In this document: positions 12,691 through 22,548 of the stretch, in pieces
Layout: every line of letters begins with the position of its first letter
Position numbering within the stretch: position 1 is the stretch's first letter
Source of the DNA: Spodoptera frugiperda
Taxonomy: Eukaryota > Arthropoda > Insecta > Lepidoptera > Noctuidae
Reading direction: 5' to 3'
DNA: 64,000 nt
Assembly (NCBI RefSeq): GCF_023101765.2
Contig: NC_064226.1
Location: forward strand, 14,081,251-14,145,250
The notes under the pieces: model-generated
What the model was told of the DNA's origin: nothing
Database searches by the model: none
Seen by the model: only the letters and a program-made list of their open reading frames with translations
Made by a program: the position numbers and the translations under genes

Positions 12691-13451
12691 TATGATTTAT
12701 ATAGTTTTTGACTAAACCATATCTTCTGTAACCATTGGTCAGTAACTGTCTCGTACTGAATTAATTTTTAGTTTCTTACCTGCATTCTAAATGTCTGTGC
12801 TGACGTACGTAGCTGCTTGTTAATCATATGACCATTATGGGCCACCCCCTGATATATTTAGAGGAGGACAATTCTCCAGTAGTACAAGTGGACTGTCACA
12901 GCCTTTTGACGATAATGAGTACATGATATAAGTACGTGGGTGCGTCTCGTTTGACGTAAGCATACTTCTGATTACCAATAGAGAAGCAGCAAGCATAACA
13001 TTACATTATTTGTTTAACAATCTTGATACCCAATTCACGTTTAAGTTGCAGATTCATTGAAGACTAAAATCCCCGTTTTCTCAAATTGATATTCATTACA
13101 AGTATTGGAATATCCAGCGTTCGGACGTTCTAAGAACAAAACTACATAATACATTGCGCAGGTGACTCATTATCTATGTGTGAACGGATAACAATTAAGA
13201 GTAATCAATGCGTTATCGACTAATGAGTCTCGGACTGACAAGTAATATAATTTTGCTTATCTACAACTGTCCTGTTACTCCCAATGTGAGTTGGGGGGCT
13301 TTAAGTAATCCGTAGGTCTTTTTTTTAATGTCAACCACCTGGGATTATAGATTTTTCTGGCTTTTATTTTCGGTATACTTCCTCATATCAACCATTATAA
13401 ATCACATATTTCATCTTTTATTCTATGTGTTTAAGTCAACACTTATAGGCT

Positions 13452-13630
13452 TTTTTTTTTTTTTTTTTTTTAGGGTGGAAAATCATCCAATGACTTCTCC
13501 CGCCTTGGGCGAGGCGAGAGGAGTGTCAGACTCTTACTGACTAAAAACCACCCCGTTCCTACTCCTGCCCGTCGAGCCGGAGCCCCGGTAAACCCGCTAG
13601 GTTGTCCGCAGCTCCGGATTAGGCATCAGC
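13452..13630 (-). mobile_element. Retroposon (family S) with 15-bp target-site duplication
   Basis: The insert is bounded by the identical 15-mer CAACACTTATAGGCT at 13437-13451 and 13631-13645. It starts with about 20 T, which is a poly-A tail if read on the minus strand. A poly-A tail plus a long target duplication is the signature of LINE-mediated retroposition. The body carries GTCAGACTCTTACTGACT and AGCCGGAGCCCCGGTAAACC, shared with six other copies in this window. I see no clear A/B-box promoter, so it may be a SINE or a 5'-truncated LINE tail. Relatives: 19309, 20655, 33049, 39811, 47590 and 58990. Confidence 0.8.
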
Positions 13631-13645
13631 CAACACTTATAGGCT

Positions 13646-14819
13646 GCTGATATATTAAGTCAACATGTATGTAGTATTTTGATTCGTAGTCTCTTCTCTA
13701 TCGTAAATAAGGATCTTTCTTAGAAAAACATCGAAATATAAAACAATTAACTTTAATTTGAAAATTTTAAAAGCAAATAAATGACTATGTAGCTACGTAG
13801 TATAGTATTATCTCTAAAGCCTATATTTTTCTTTTAATTAGCAACTATAGTTTAAAATTTTGTTATTTTCAATGCAGATTAAAAAATATTTCTAGTTTCT
13901 AGGTAATTGTTAATGTGACATAAGAAATCTATAGTTAATGATGTCATGGGTACAAGAATAATAAATATTGTGGTAATTTTAGCTCATTGCATGACCTTTA
14001 CTTCAATTAACGATTTCGTGTGGAGTGACTTCTCGGAGTTATGCGGATGATAACCTCAGAGGTTATTGATAGAGACCCTCCTTTGCGATCGGACATGCAT
14101 TTAATATGTGTAACAATGAGGTGATTCAGTTTATACAGGAGGTAAATGAGATTCGTCTGCATTTTCGTGTAGGTAAATTCCTAAGTTATTTATTTGTACC
14201 TAATATTTGCATATTGTTATTTTACTTGGACAGAAATAATAATGATCCTACTAAATATGTTTATATAATAATAATTTTCGACTCGCCGAGTAAAACTAAG
14301 CTTCTATTATTTGATTAGGTGCTATTATTTTGAAATTATGTAAAGAATAGACAGATATTTTCGAAACCGTTTTATCCTAAAACTATGAGGTCATAGTTTC
14401 ACTATAAGACTTCGTGATATTAACTACATATGCTGACTTATAATGACCAAGGAACATGTGAGAGGTGATTGCACATCTATTTCCAAACAAAAACATTGTT
14501 GAGAAACTAAAACTTCACATGATCATTGCAATTTCCATAAATATCTCTCACTATCTTTGTATTGACGTGACGTCACGGTTTATCAGAGGGCAGATGTCTA
14601 GATATGAACAATTGATCGCGAGGTAGATGCAGATTCCGATTGTGTTTAGGTATACTACAAAGCGCCATTATATGAAGCCAGTAGCTACCTTCAGAAAAGG
14701 TATTGTTCAAAGAATATTAGATGTTTTATTTTTTGGAACAAAATTCTTACTAAGGAATACTTTAAGTAATTATTACATGACTTTTAGGGCGGCAGTAAGT
14801 CTTTAAATTAAACATCAAC
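13646..14819. other. No gene seen
   Basis: AT-rich sequence. An open frame of about 70 codons near 14106-14318 has low-complexity composition and no supporting signals. Confidence 0.5.
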
Positions 14820-15110
14820 AGGCTGTAAGTGGCTACTGCTGACCAAAGGTCTCTTCTCGCTTGAAGGAGATTTAAGCATTAATCACCACGCTTGCTCAAT
14901 GCGGGCGATTTCTAACTTATAATTAAAAATTATAAGGCTAAGGTTTCCTTACGATATTTTCCTACACCGTTTGTCAGTGGTGTCTAAATAATCTTAGAAA
15001 GTAGAGATATGACGCGGAAAAAGTCACATAGCTATTTGCTGTTGATTGGTTTCGAACCCTTCATGCAAGAGAAGCGGGCGTCTCCAACCAATAGGTTAGA
15101 TGCATACAAT
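14820..15110. repeat. Interspersed repeat (TAATCACCACGCTTGCTCAATG type)
   Basis: Contains 'GGTCTCTTCTCGC', 'TTAATCACCACGCTTGCTCA' and, further on, 'GAAGCGGGCGTCTCCAACCA'. A second, shorter copy lies at 62297-62392, so this is a dispersed family in this genome. It is non-coding. Confidence 0.6.
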
Positions 15111-17084
15111 TTGATAAATATTTCTTCCAGGCTATAGCTAACTTACCGTAGAAGATCTCATTTCACGCATAGTTTATTTTGTTACCTTTTATGGAAGTTT
15201 GCCGCATTATTCTTGGTATATATGCATAAAATGAACAATGCAAAGTCAAATAAAACTATGGATCGCGATATATAAAAAAACAGTTTATCATGGTTTTACT
15301 TTGTATGAGTTCACAGTGATTTTGCATAGCCTGTGTATCATACCTATGACGTGATGCTGTAACCAGAACTGTTATCCGAAAGTCATTGATGACTACCAAT
15401 TTGGGACAATGTAAACAGAATGTTAGCAATGGATCAGATGCATAGCAACGTGACCCGACCAGTTCCAGTGATCACCAGTCACGTTTGATTCACATTATTT
15501 CCTGATTGTTATCGATTTTTTTTTGTAGATAATAAAATTGTGACGTATGTATGTGGGACTGTTAAAAAGTTTGCGATTTTTTAATTATCGGTGATAAATG
15601 TTAGTCCGGTTGAACTTTTTGTTTTGTTTTTTAATTAGGTTATAATTGTTTGTTGGTAAATATTTGTTAATTAAAGAAATATACTTTTTGTTCTTGTTTA
15701 TCAAGTTAATTAACACTAAAGTTTACAATCAAATATTGTTATTACATTAATTGCTGAATTTTCCTACTTCGTACATCAATCGAACCAAATGGTTCTGTAG
15801 CCACGACGCGATTACTATATCAAACAGAAAACTGAAACCAAAAGTCTAAACAAATAATCACCAATACTTCAAATAAATTAAACTATCCACAAAGATTTTC
15901 CATTGTTTGTTCAAGTTGACCCGCTGTTTCAATTTACTACGTCACTGTAATCTGTCGAGCACGTTCCGTATGATGCCGCTATATCAGTAGGTACTGAGGG
16001 AAGTACTGGCTCATCCGCGCTTACGCAGATTACGGCTCGTAATAATTAAATTAAATACTGCAATTCAACTACTACGAATCTGATTTCTACTGAGAATGAC
16101 TTTGGACTTTGTGGTTATTTGGAATCGTAATGTGTACAGGTGTTTTTGTAGTATGACGTCTGATCAGGGGAGTTTGATAAATAAGGTATTGGGTCTACGA
16201 TAAGTCACTTAGGATAAGGTCAGAAAACCAAAAGTGATTTCTAACGTTTTTTATTTGGTCTTATATTAGTAATTGGAGAATGATGATTGTAGATTATTAA
16301 TTTGACTTTGAATAATTAATTTGACGCTGTTCATTAAACAAGGTTTTAATATCTACACTTTTATACATTGGAACACAAAACTCCTATAACCAATGAAATT
16401 ACGAGCTATAGAAATTGTATGTCGTGTGTCATACATGAGCGAGAAAGTGTTGAGTTTTCACTCACAGCGCCATTTACAGTTGATGAAGAGAAGACGGACC
16501 AGCTTCTAACACGTTCCCAAACACGTGTCAATTAGTACACCGATAAATTAACGGAGAACATGTCAAATGATTGATCGTAAAAAATGCGCGTGGGCAAATT
16601 CAGGGTCCGGTTTTCAAACCCAGTTTGTAGTTAATACGTAGGTATAATGTACAAGATGTTTTGTCATAAAAAAATTGGCCTACAATTACAATTATTATTA
16701 TTTAAACCTGTCGTGCAATTAAAGTATGTATGAGTTTATTAAATTGTCAAGGTCATTCTTGTGTTTTTGGTGTTTGTGTCCATTGAATTATGGAAAAAAA
16801 TGGCTGCCAACCATCGTTAATCGGATATATAACACCAAAACTGAGGCTATGGAGATTTCAGACCCAGTTTTTATAAATTACACGTGTCTATACTACCGGG
16901 TAGACTATAAATCATTTAGGTGGTATGAAGGTGATCTACTTGAAGATTTTATTGTAGGATGTAGGAACCAATCCAAAAAGTACCTGGAAGCGTTTTGGAA
17001 ACTAGGCATTATAGAAAAAGAGAAATGTTAAACTTAGCAGTAAGTGGTATACCGTATAGGCCAGCATCATCATTTTTTTTTCTA
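15111..17084. other. No supported gene
   Basis: AT-rich. The longest frame (16726-17031 +, 101 codons, ending YLEAFWKLGIIEKEKC) has no recognised motif, no splice or promoter support and ordinary AT-rich codons. I leave it unannotated but note it as the only mildly protein-like frame in the stretch. Confidence 0.4.
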
Positions 17085-17236
17085 ACTAGCTTCTGCCGCG
17101 GCTTCACCCAGCTTGGCTTATTCCAGATTATAATCTACCCCTGTTCCAAATTTTACTTCAATGTCTTTGGCCGTTTTGACGTGATTGAGTAACACACTAA
17201 CTCACAAACTTTCGCATTTATAATATTAGTAAGATG
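17085..17236 (+). mobile_element. Non-autonomous element fragment (CTAGCTTCTGC...TATTAGTAAGAT)
   Basis: Begins CTAGCTTCTGCCGCGGCTTC and ends TATAATATTAGTAAGAT, both end words typical of a very common lepidopteran non-autonomous family. The interior has 'GGCCGTTTTGACGTGATTGA'. Related pieces: 22372, 37795, 43229, 49400, 51725 and 54630. Confidence 0.55.
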
Positions 17237-17551
17237 ACAAGATCTAATTGATGATGAGAAAATCTAATTGGCCCCTGATGTAAAGATCAGGGTGTTATAA
17301 GTTTGGAATATCAGTCTACGACATCGGAGTATTGTAAGGGACCAATGTAATCATGATAATATAGAAATATATAGAATTAATAGAATACTATTGTACCTAG
17401 ACTACCTAGTATCCATTTTCTCAGAATACATATCTATACTTATAATAAATCTGTAGAGAGGTCAATTCTGTACATGAAATATATTTCCAAAATAACTATC
17501 AGCGGGTGATTAGTGATCGATACTGACGCCAAAAATGCAATCAGAAAAATT

Positions 17552-17552
<1 letters not shown>

Positions 17553-17608
<56 letters not shown>
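17553..17608 (+). repeat. (TGTC)n microsatellite
   Basis: About 14 GTCT/TGTC units in a row inside the non-autonomous element. The short frame across it (VCLSVCLS...) is a by-product. An inverse-complement type tract (ACAGACAA)n sits in another element at 45889-45945. Confidence 0.95.
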
Positions 17609-18104
17609 ATGTTCCTTATAGAAACAAAAACTACTCGACAGATTTCAACGAAACTTGGTACAATTGTTCTTCATACTCCTGGGCAGGTTATAGTATACTT
17701 TTCATCACGCTACGATCAATAGGAGCAGAGCAGTGAAGGGAAATGTTGGGAAAACAGGAGAACTTACTCAATTTTTTAAGCTTCCGTCGCGTGTGTAGCC
17801 TTTATGGTTAAAGCTACACAGAAATCATGTATGACGGAAATGTTTTCCTTAAAATTGTTTAAAAAATATTCCACGACAACAAATGTCTATCTTTTATGGT
17901 TGACTCACAATAACACGTATAACTCCCGATAGCTTAGCAGTTCGGAGCTTTCTGATTATATTTGTCTACTCTTGCGTTTATAACACTCTCATTCCTCTCT
18001 AATTAAAAATGTTAACATTATTACCTATTTAATAAAAAAAGAATCATAGAAATCGGTACAGAAACACCAAAGATATGCATGGATTACGCTAATAAGCCAC
18101 CGTG

Positions 18105-18636
18105 TGTGAATACTGAATCTAGGGGTCGCAATACCTGGGCTCGCTGTCATTGCAGCGGTAAGTCCCCTCTTTGAGGAGTGGCTTGAGAGGCGCCACGTCG
18201 TCCTCGCCTACCGCCTGACGCAGGTGCCTACCGGACATGGAAGCTTCGGTAGGTTCCTGTTTCTGATTGGGTGGGAGGAAACGCCCGGGTGTCATCACTG
18301 TGAGCACCGCCGTGTCCTCAGGGATGTGGTTGGCGACGGCGACCTCTCCCGTCCGGCATTGGTTCAGACCATGGTGCGGAGCGAGGGGGACTGGGATGCC
18401 GTCTCCTCCTTCTGCGAAGCAGTCCCCAGCCGTCGCGAGAGGCATTTCCGACGTTTGGCTCCTAAGTTGGAACGGACGGGGGCTGCACTTAAGCGGCTCC
18501 TGCCCAACCTCGGGGGGCCAAATGCCTCCTGCCGGAGGTTGTACGCGGGGATCGTGCGGTCCATGGCCCTCTACGGCGCCCCTGTGTGGGCGCCGAACCT
18601 GATGCGGCGGCCAGCTATGAGCAATATGAGCGACCG
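18105..18636 (+). pseudogene. Rearranged fragment of an R1/I-like LINE ORF2
   Basis: One open frame contains two recognisable blocks of non-LTR retrotransposon ORF2 in the wrong order. First is the C-terminal region: PLFEEWLERR, LTQVPTGHGSFGRF, the zinc-knuckle start PGCHHCEH, then DLSRPALVQTMV and SSFCEAV. Second is a block that normally lies upstream, at the end of the reverse transcriptase domain: RLAPKLERTGAALKRLLPNL, GGPNASCRRLYAG, MALYGAPVWA. The block expected between CHHC and the 'GDLS' segment is missing, so the zinc knuckle is incomplete. There is no catalytic YADD box. It is GC-rich against AT-rich flanks and clearly dead. Family assignment is from recalled ORF2 motifs of the R1/I group in Lepidoptera. 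Confidence 0.75.
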
Positions 18637-18644
18637 AGACGCGT

Positions 18645-18721
18645 ATATTCAGTGATGTCTCTGTGATTTCTAGGGTGAACACCGATAGCGATCACTGTAT
18701 TGCCAAAGACACACTGAATAT
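18645..18721. repeat. Inverted repeat next to the LINE fragment
   Basis: ATATTCAGTGATGTCTCTG (18645-18663) faces CCAAAGACACACTGAATAT (18703-18721). The arms match except for one extra base and one or two mismatches. It begins just past the LINE-derived block and probably belongs to the surrounding non-autonomous element. Confidence 0.6.
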
Positions 18722-18957
18722 TGATGTTAAGCTGGACCGGTCACGCCTGATGAAGTCTGGATTGGAAGCCTGGATCTAACACTCCGTTCTGGTTAAGCCA
18801 ATAGAGGGATCTCTTTAATTATTATGGGCCTAGCCGTATTTGGGTCCAATAGATATTGATAAGATGTTATTGTCAGAGTTACTCAAAATGGAGAAATAAA
18901 ACATCCACGCGAAGACCGACATCCGCGCGGACGGAGTCGCGGGCGGAAGCTAGTTAT

Positions 18958-19308
18958 GAAATATAATGTATCTTGAACAATGGCGCTAAACAATTTATCT
19001 ATCGGTTTTCACACCTCCATCTCAAATACTCTCATGTCTAGTAGCAGATAACGTTTGACAGATAAGATTACAAATATTTTATCGGAGTCTGTGTGTTTCC
19101 CGATTTCTTGGTGACTATAAGATCTTGGAAACTCGATCGAATTGTGTAGAATTTTAGTTATGAAATCTGTTACATACAGATTGATGTACGTTACGCAATA
19201 TTCAACTTAAACAAAGAACTCTTAAGACTTAGAATTTTAACTTTTTAATTATTGCATTTGTTATAAATGAACTTGGAACTGCGTGCTAGACTCTAGACAC
19301 TCTACTAG
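18958..19308. other. No gene seen
   Basis: AT-rich spacer between the long non-autonomous element and the next retroposon copy; no motif recognised. Confidence 0.5.
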
Positions 19309-19434
19309 CGGGTTTACCTGGGCTCCGGCTCGAAAAGCAGAAGTAGGTGGTTTTTAGTCAGTAAGAGTCTGACATTCCCTCTCGCCTCGTCCAAGGCCGG
19401 AGAAGTTATTGGATGATTATCACCCCTTAAAAAT
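19309..19434 (+). mobile_element. Retroposon family S copy
   Basis: Reads GCGGGTTTACCTGGGCTCCG, then TTTTTAGTCAGTAAGAGTCT and 'GAAGTTATTGGATGATTATC', ending in a short A-run. Sense orientation is inferred from the copy at 13452-13630. It is 5'-incomplete. Confidence 0.7.
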
Positions 19435-19836
19435 CGTTGTGACGTTCAACGAATACTTTATGAATTTTCAATTAGAAATCCAAATAATAATTTATTCTAT
19501 TCGAAGTAGTTTTACGTTTCTCCTATGACGAGGTCCTAGGTAAGGTACGATCAAAAACTTTATGCAAATACCTTTGTCGTGAGAATCAAATAAAATCAAA
19601 TAAAATAAGCGGGTTCTTCCCCTACCTGGTCTTCCCCTTTCCTCATAAATAAAATCTCGCACCTGTGTGGTTTCACGCATTATGGTATGGACTTGTTCTT
19701 ATTATTCTGTGGTATGGTGTCCATGTTTCATTACAAATGTACATTTTCTACTTTTAGTATTAAGGAGAATTGTAGTTAGGCATTTACTTAAATTAAATGG
19801 ATAACCAACTAGATAGAAAGCTAGGAACATAGGCAA

Positions 19837-19990
19837 CGTCAAGCCTTTTATCCCCGAAGAGGTAGGCAGAGGTGCACCAACAGGTGCACCTACAGGTGCA
19901 CCTCCGCCTACGCATTACGGCAATTAATGCTACTGTGTACAATTTACACCCACTTTTCACCATTTGTGTTATAAGTTCGATGTAAGCTAG
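19837..19990 (-). mobile_element. 3' part of a tRNA-derived SINE with a 12-bp expansion
   Basis: Matches, in minus orientation, the tail of the SINEs at 34675 and 46757: 'GGTAGGCAGAGGTGCACC' ... 'TGTACAATTTACACCCACTTT'. The tRNA-like head is absent. At 19871-19902 the unit AGGTGCACC(A/T)AC is tandemly repeated three times, which the other copies lack. Confidence 0.65.
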
Positions 19991-20654
19991 AAACATATAA
20001 CCATACATTTGTTTTAAAGTTCTTGAAATGAATTCATTTTAAACAACACCTCCCGTTTGTTATACCTAAGTACCTGTAGAACAACGAGTATAGATAAAAT
20101 TATATGCTTACCGTGGGTAGGTATATCTAGATACGTAGTAGATACAAACGAAAAAACGCTCACTTGCACGTGTCTTAACATACCGATATACAAAATACAA
20201 AGTGTCTTTAAGTGTCAATGCTATATAATATTGAAAGAAGGTAATCAAATTGAAATGGTCCATAAAATTTATATGTTCATGGCGACTTAGTCATTGACGT
20301 CATAAGACCTCAGGTTTGCATAGGGTCGCTTTCGAAAACACACGCACGTACTTCCCGATATTTTAACAATTAGTCAGATTTGGGGTTTTCGTAGACCCCA
20401 AACGTTACCGTTTTGTTTACTTAGATATGTGCGTAATCTAGTCAGGGTCTTCTTAGTATTGTGGGTCTTAAATTATGAATCAACTAAATGGTATTTATGA
20501 AAGCTTTTATTGTCTACAATAAAAGCTCTCTAGAGCAGGAGGTAAATTATAGGGTAAGAATAAAATGGACTGAAAAACGTAAGAATTTGCGAGCTACGTA
20601 CATACATACATTCTTGCAAATCTCCAAAGACTACGTTCTTTTTGCCGGCGCAAA

Positions 20655-20795
20655 ATCATAACTTCTTCTACCTTGAACGTGGCGAGAGGGAGTGTCAGAC
20701 TCTTACTGACTAAAAACCACCCCGTTCCTACTCCTACTTTTCGAGCCAGAGCCCCGGTAACCCGCTAAGCAGTCCTCAGCTTCGAGCCATAGCCT
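20655..20795 (-). mobile_element. Retroposon family S copy
   Basis: Carries GTCAGACTCTTACTGACTAA, 'ACCACCCCGTTCCTACTCCT' and 'CGAGCCAGAGCCCCGGTAAC', the shared core of the family. The poly-T side is degraded ('TAACTTCTTCTACCTTG'). Confidence 0.7.
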
Positions 20796-20799
20796 AGGC

Positions 20800-21799
20800 T
20801 AGGATAAAACCTTTAACCGGTGTGCTTGTTTGACCAAATACATAGCTCGGATGGCAACCGAAGAGGTATGCAAGAACTGCAGTTGGCGACTCTCAATTTC
20901 TACGTAACCCTCTGACGTATATAATGTTCATGTACTCGAAGTAAATCCCCCATCCAAACACGTAGAATGATAGTCTATCAGTCAATCTAAACACAAGGTA
21001 TCAATTTTAACTTTATTGCTGACAAGTAAATGCAAAGATTGGCCTGAACGATATCCTTGTAACGGTGATACGGAGTACTGTTTTATTACCTTTAAAAGAT
21101 AAAGAACTGGGTACTTTAGAAACCTACTTGCAAAGTACTCAAATTACTCATGAATTAAAATGCAGTTTTCATTCATTATCATTAGTAACATTAAGTGAAG
21201 GTTTGGCTGATAGTAAGTGTGAGAGAGCTATGCTTAAATAAAATATTCTATATTAATAACTTTGACCTTTTAGTCTGAGGAGAGTTCATTGAATAAAGAT
21301 ACGTAAAAAGCGTTATGTATTCAATAATTTTAATGTTGTGATTATTTTGTTGAAGAAAAGAAATAATAAAATGTAAATTTCAAAATTATAAATAGGTACA
21401 GGTATTTATTGTTTTACATTGGCATTGTTTATTCTGCCCTGTGCCTAAATTTTCTTCTTTTGGTTATAGTTATTTCATTGGTCGACGTGTCTCTCCCCAT
21501 GTCTTGTATACTCAAATTAAATACGATATTACGAAATGGGGTCAGCAGAACATACCTGTATAAGGTTTATTACTAACGAAGCCTTTATATGGTCGGTCGA
21601 GAGTTTGAAAACATACAGGAGAAAATATTGGGCGTAAATGTTGAGAAAATATTGATTAAACTTGACCTTTCGTTTTAATATTTTTTGCAAAATCCAGAAT
21701 GGGACTGATATTTCAGTAAAAATTAAGTTTAACAAAACACAATGCGCTTTAGAAAGCTTTGTATAGAAAGTATTTGGGTATCTTTAAAGATTCTTTTAT
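20800..21799. other. No gene seen
   Basis: AT-rich sequence with no exon-like or repeat signal that I can support. Confidence 0.5.
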
Positions 21800-22015
21800 T
21801 CCCGTTAAATATCTCGATCGATTTCGACCACGGTGACCACTCTGTGTTACTTAACTATCTCCCAGAGATATTATAGTGCACAAATGTGCGCGCTGACACA
21901 GACGCACTCTCTGAACCCAATGGAATGACAGACAGACAGACCGGCATGACCGGAGACAGGCGTAGGCCAAAAGTTTCACACGTTTTCGACACACGGCACG
22001 GGGGTGAATTCCTGT
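21800..22015. repeat. Interspersed repeat (GATATTATAGTGCACAA type)
   Basis: Shares 'GATCGATTTCGACCACGGTG', 'GAGATATTATAGTGCACAA' and 'GACCGGAGA' with the copy at 32705-32925. I recall this repeat as common in moth genomes. The open frame on the minus strand across it is not a gene. Confidence 0.6.
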
Positions 22016-22371
22016 AAATGAAGCAAATATTATTTTTTATTTGATAAAGAAAAGAAAGAACGAACAAATCATTCGTATTAGGATGTGTGTACCTATACAT
22101 ATAATATAGTATACAAGTCAGTGTGAGCACAATCGATATTGTGTGATAAGTTTTCCATTATGTGTCGGATTGTGCGCCGCAGACAACAATACCTTCATTT
22201 TCTTTCAAATTATATTACATAGTGCTTGCGGTTACACATGGACACTTCATTAATGCCACTTATTACATTACATTATTTAATAAGTCTACTAATTACTTAT
22301 TTTTACAAAATGAGAATTTCTGAAGAAACATAGGTACTTTCCACTGTAAACCTTTCCAGGCATTACATCTA

Positions 22372-22548
22372 CCCTAGTTATAAAGCTAAAGAGTTTGTTT
22401 GAACGCGCTAATCTCCGGAACTGCTGGTCCAAATTGAATAATTGTTTTTGTGTTGGATAGTCCGTTTATCGAGGAAGGCTTTAAAACATCACGCTATGAC
22501 CAAAAGGAGACGAGCAGTCCGAGTAAAAGCGCGTGGGTGTAGCTAGTA
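22372..22548 (+). mobile_element. Non-autonomous element fragment
   Basis: 'TATAAAGCTAAAGAGTTTGT' ... 'CGCTAATCTCCGGAACTGCT' ... 'GGTGTAGCTAGTAAT'. The copy at 37795-37975 has the same blocks in reverse orientation, showing a dispersed family. Confidence 0.65.

Larger units (their letters stand above)
17432..18957 (+). mobile_element. Long non-autonomous element carrying a LINE fragment
   Basis: The left end resembles 'TATAATAAATCTGTAGAGAG' and includes a (TGTC)n tract. The right end is GCGGACGGAGTCGCGGGCGG followed by AAGCTAGTT, the usual terminus of this family. The flanking halves look like one element of about 1 kb; between them (about 18105-18636) lies GC-rich LINE-derived coding sequence. 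Either the LINE piece inserted into the element or the element captured it; no clear target duplication is visible. The boundaries are my estimate. Confidence 0.5.

Noticed and set aside
16726..17031. 101-codon open frame on the plus strand
   Set aside because: Mildly protein-like end, but no recognised motif, no promoter or splice support and AT-rich composition like the surroundings.
17513..17722. Open frame with VCLSVCLS repeats
   Set aside because: Direct translation of the (TGTC)n microsatellite inside a repeat element.
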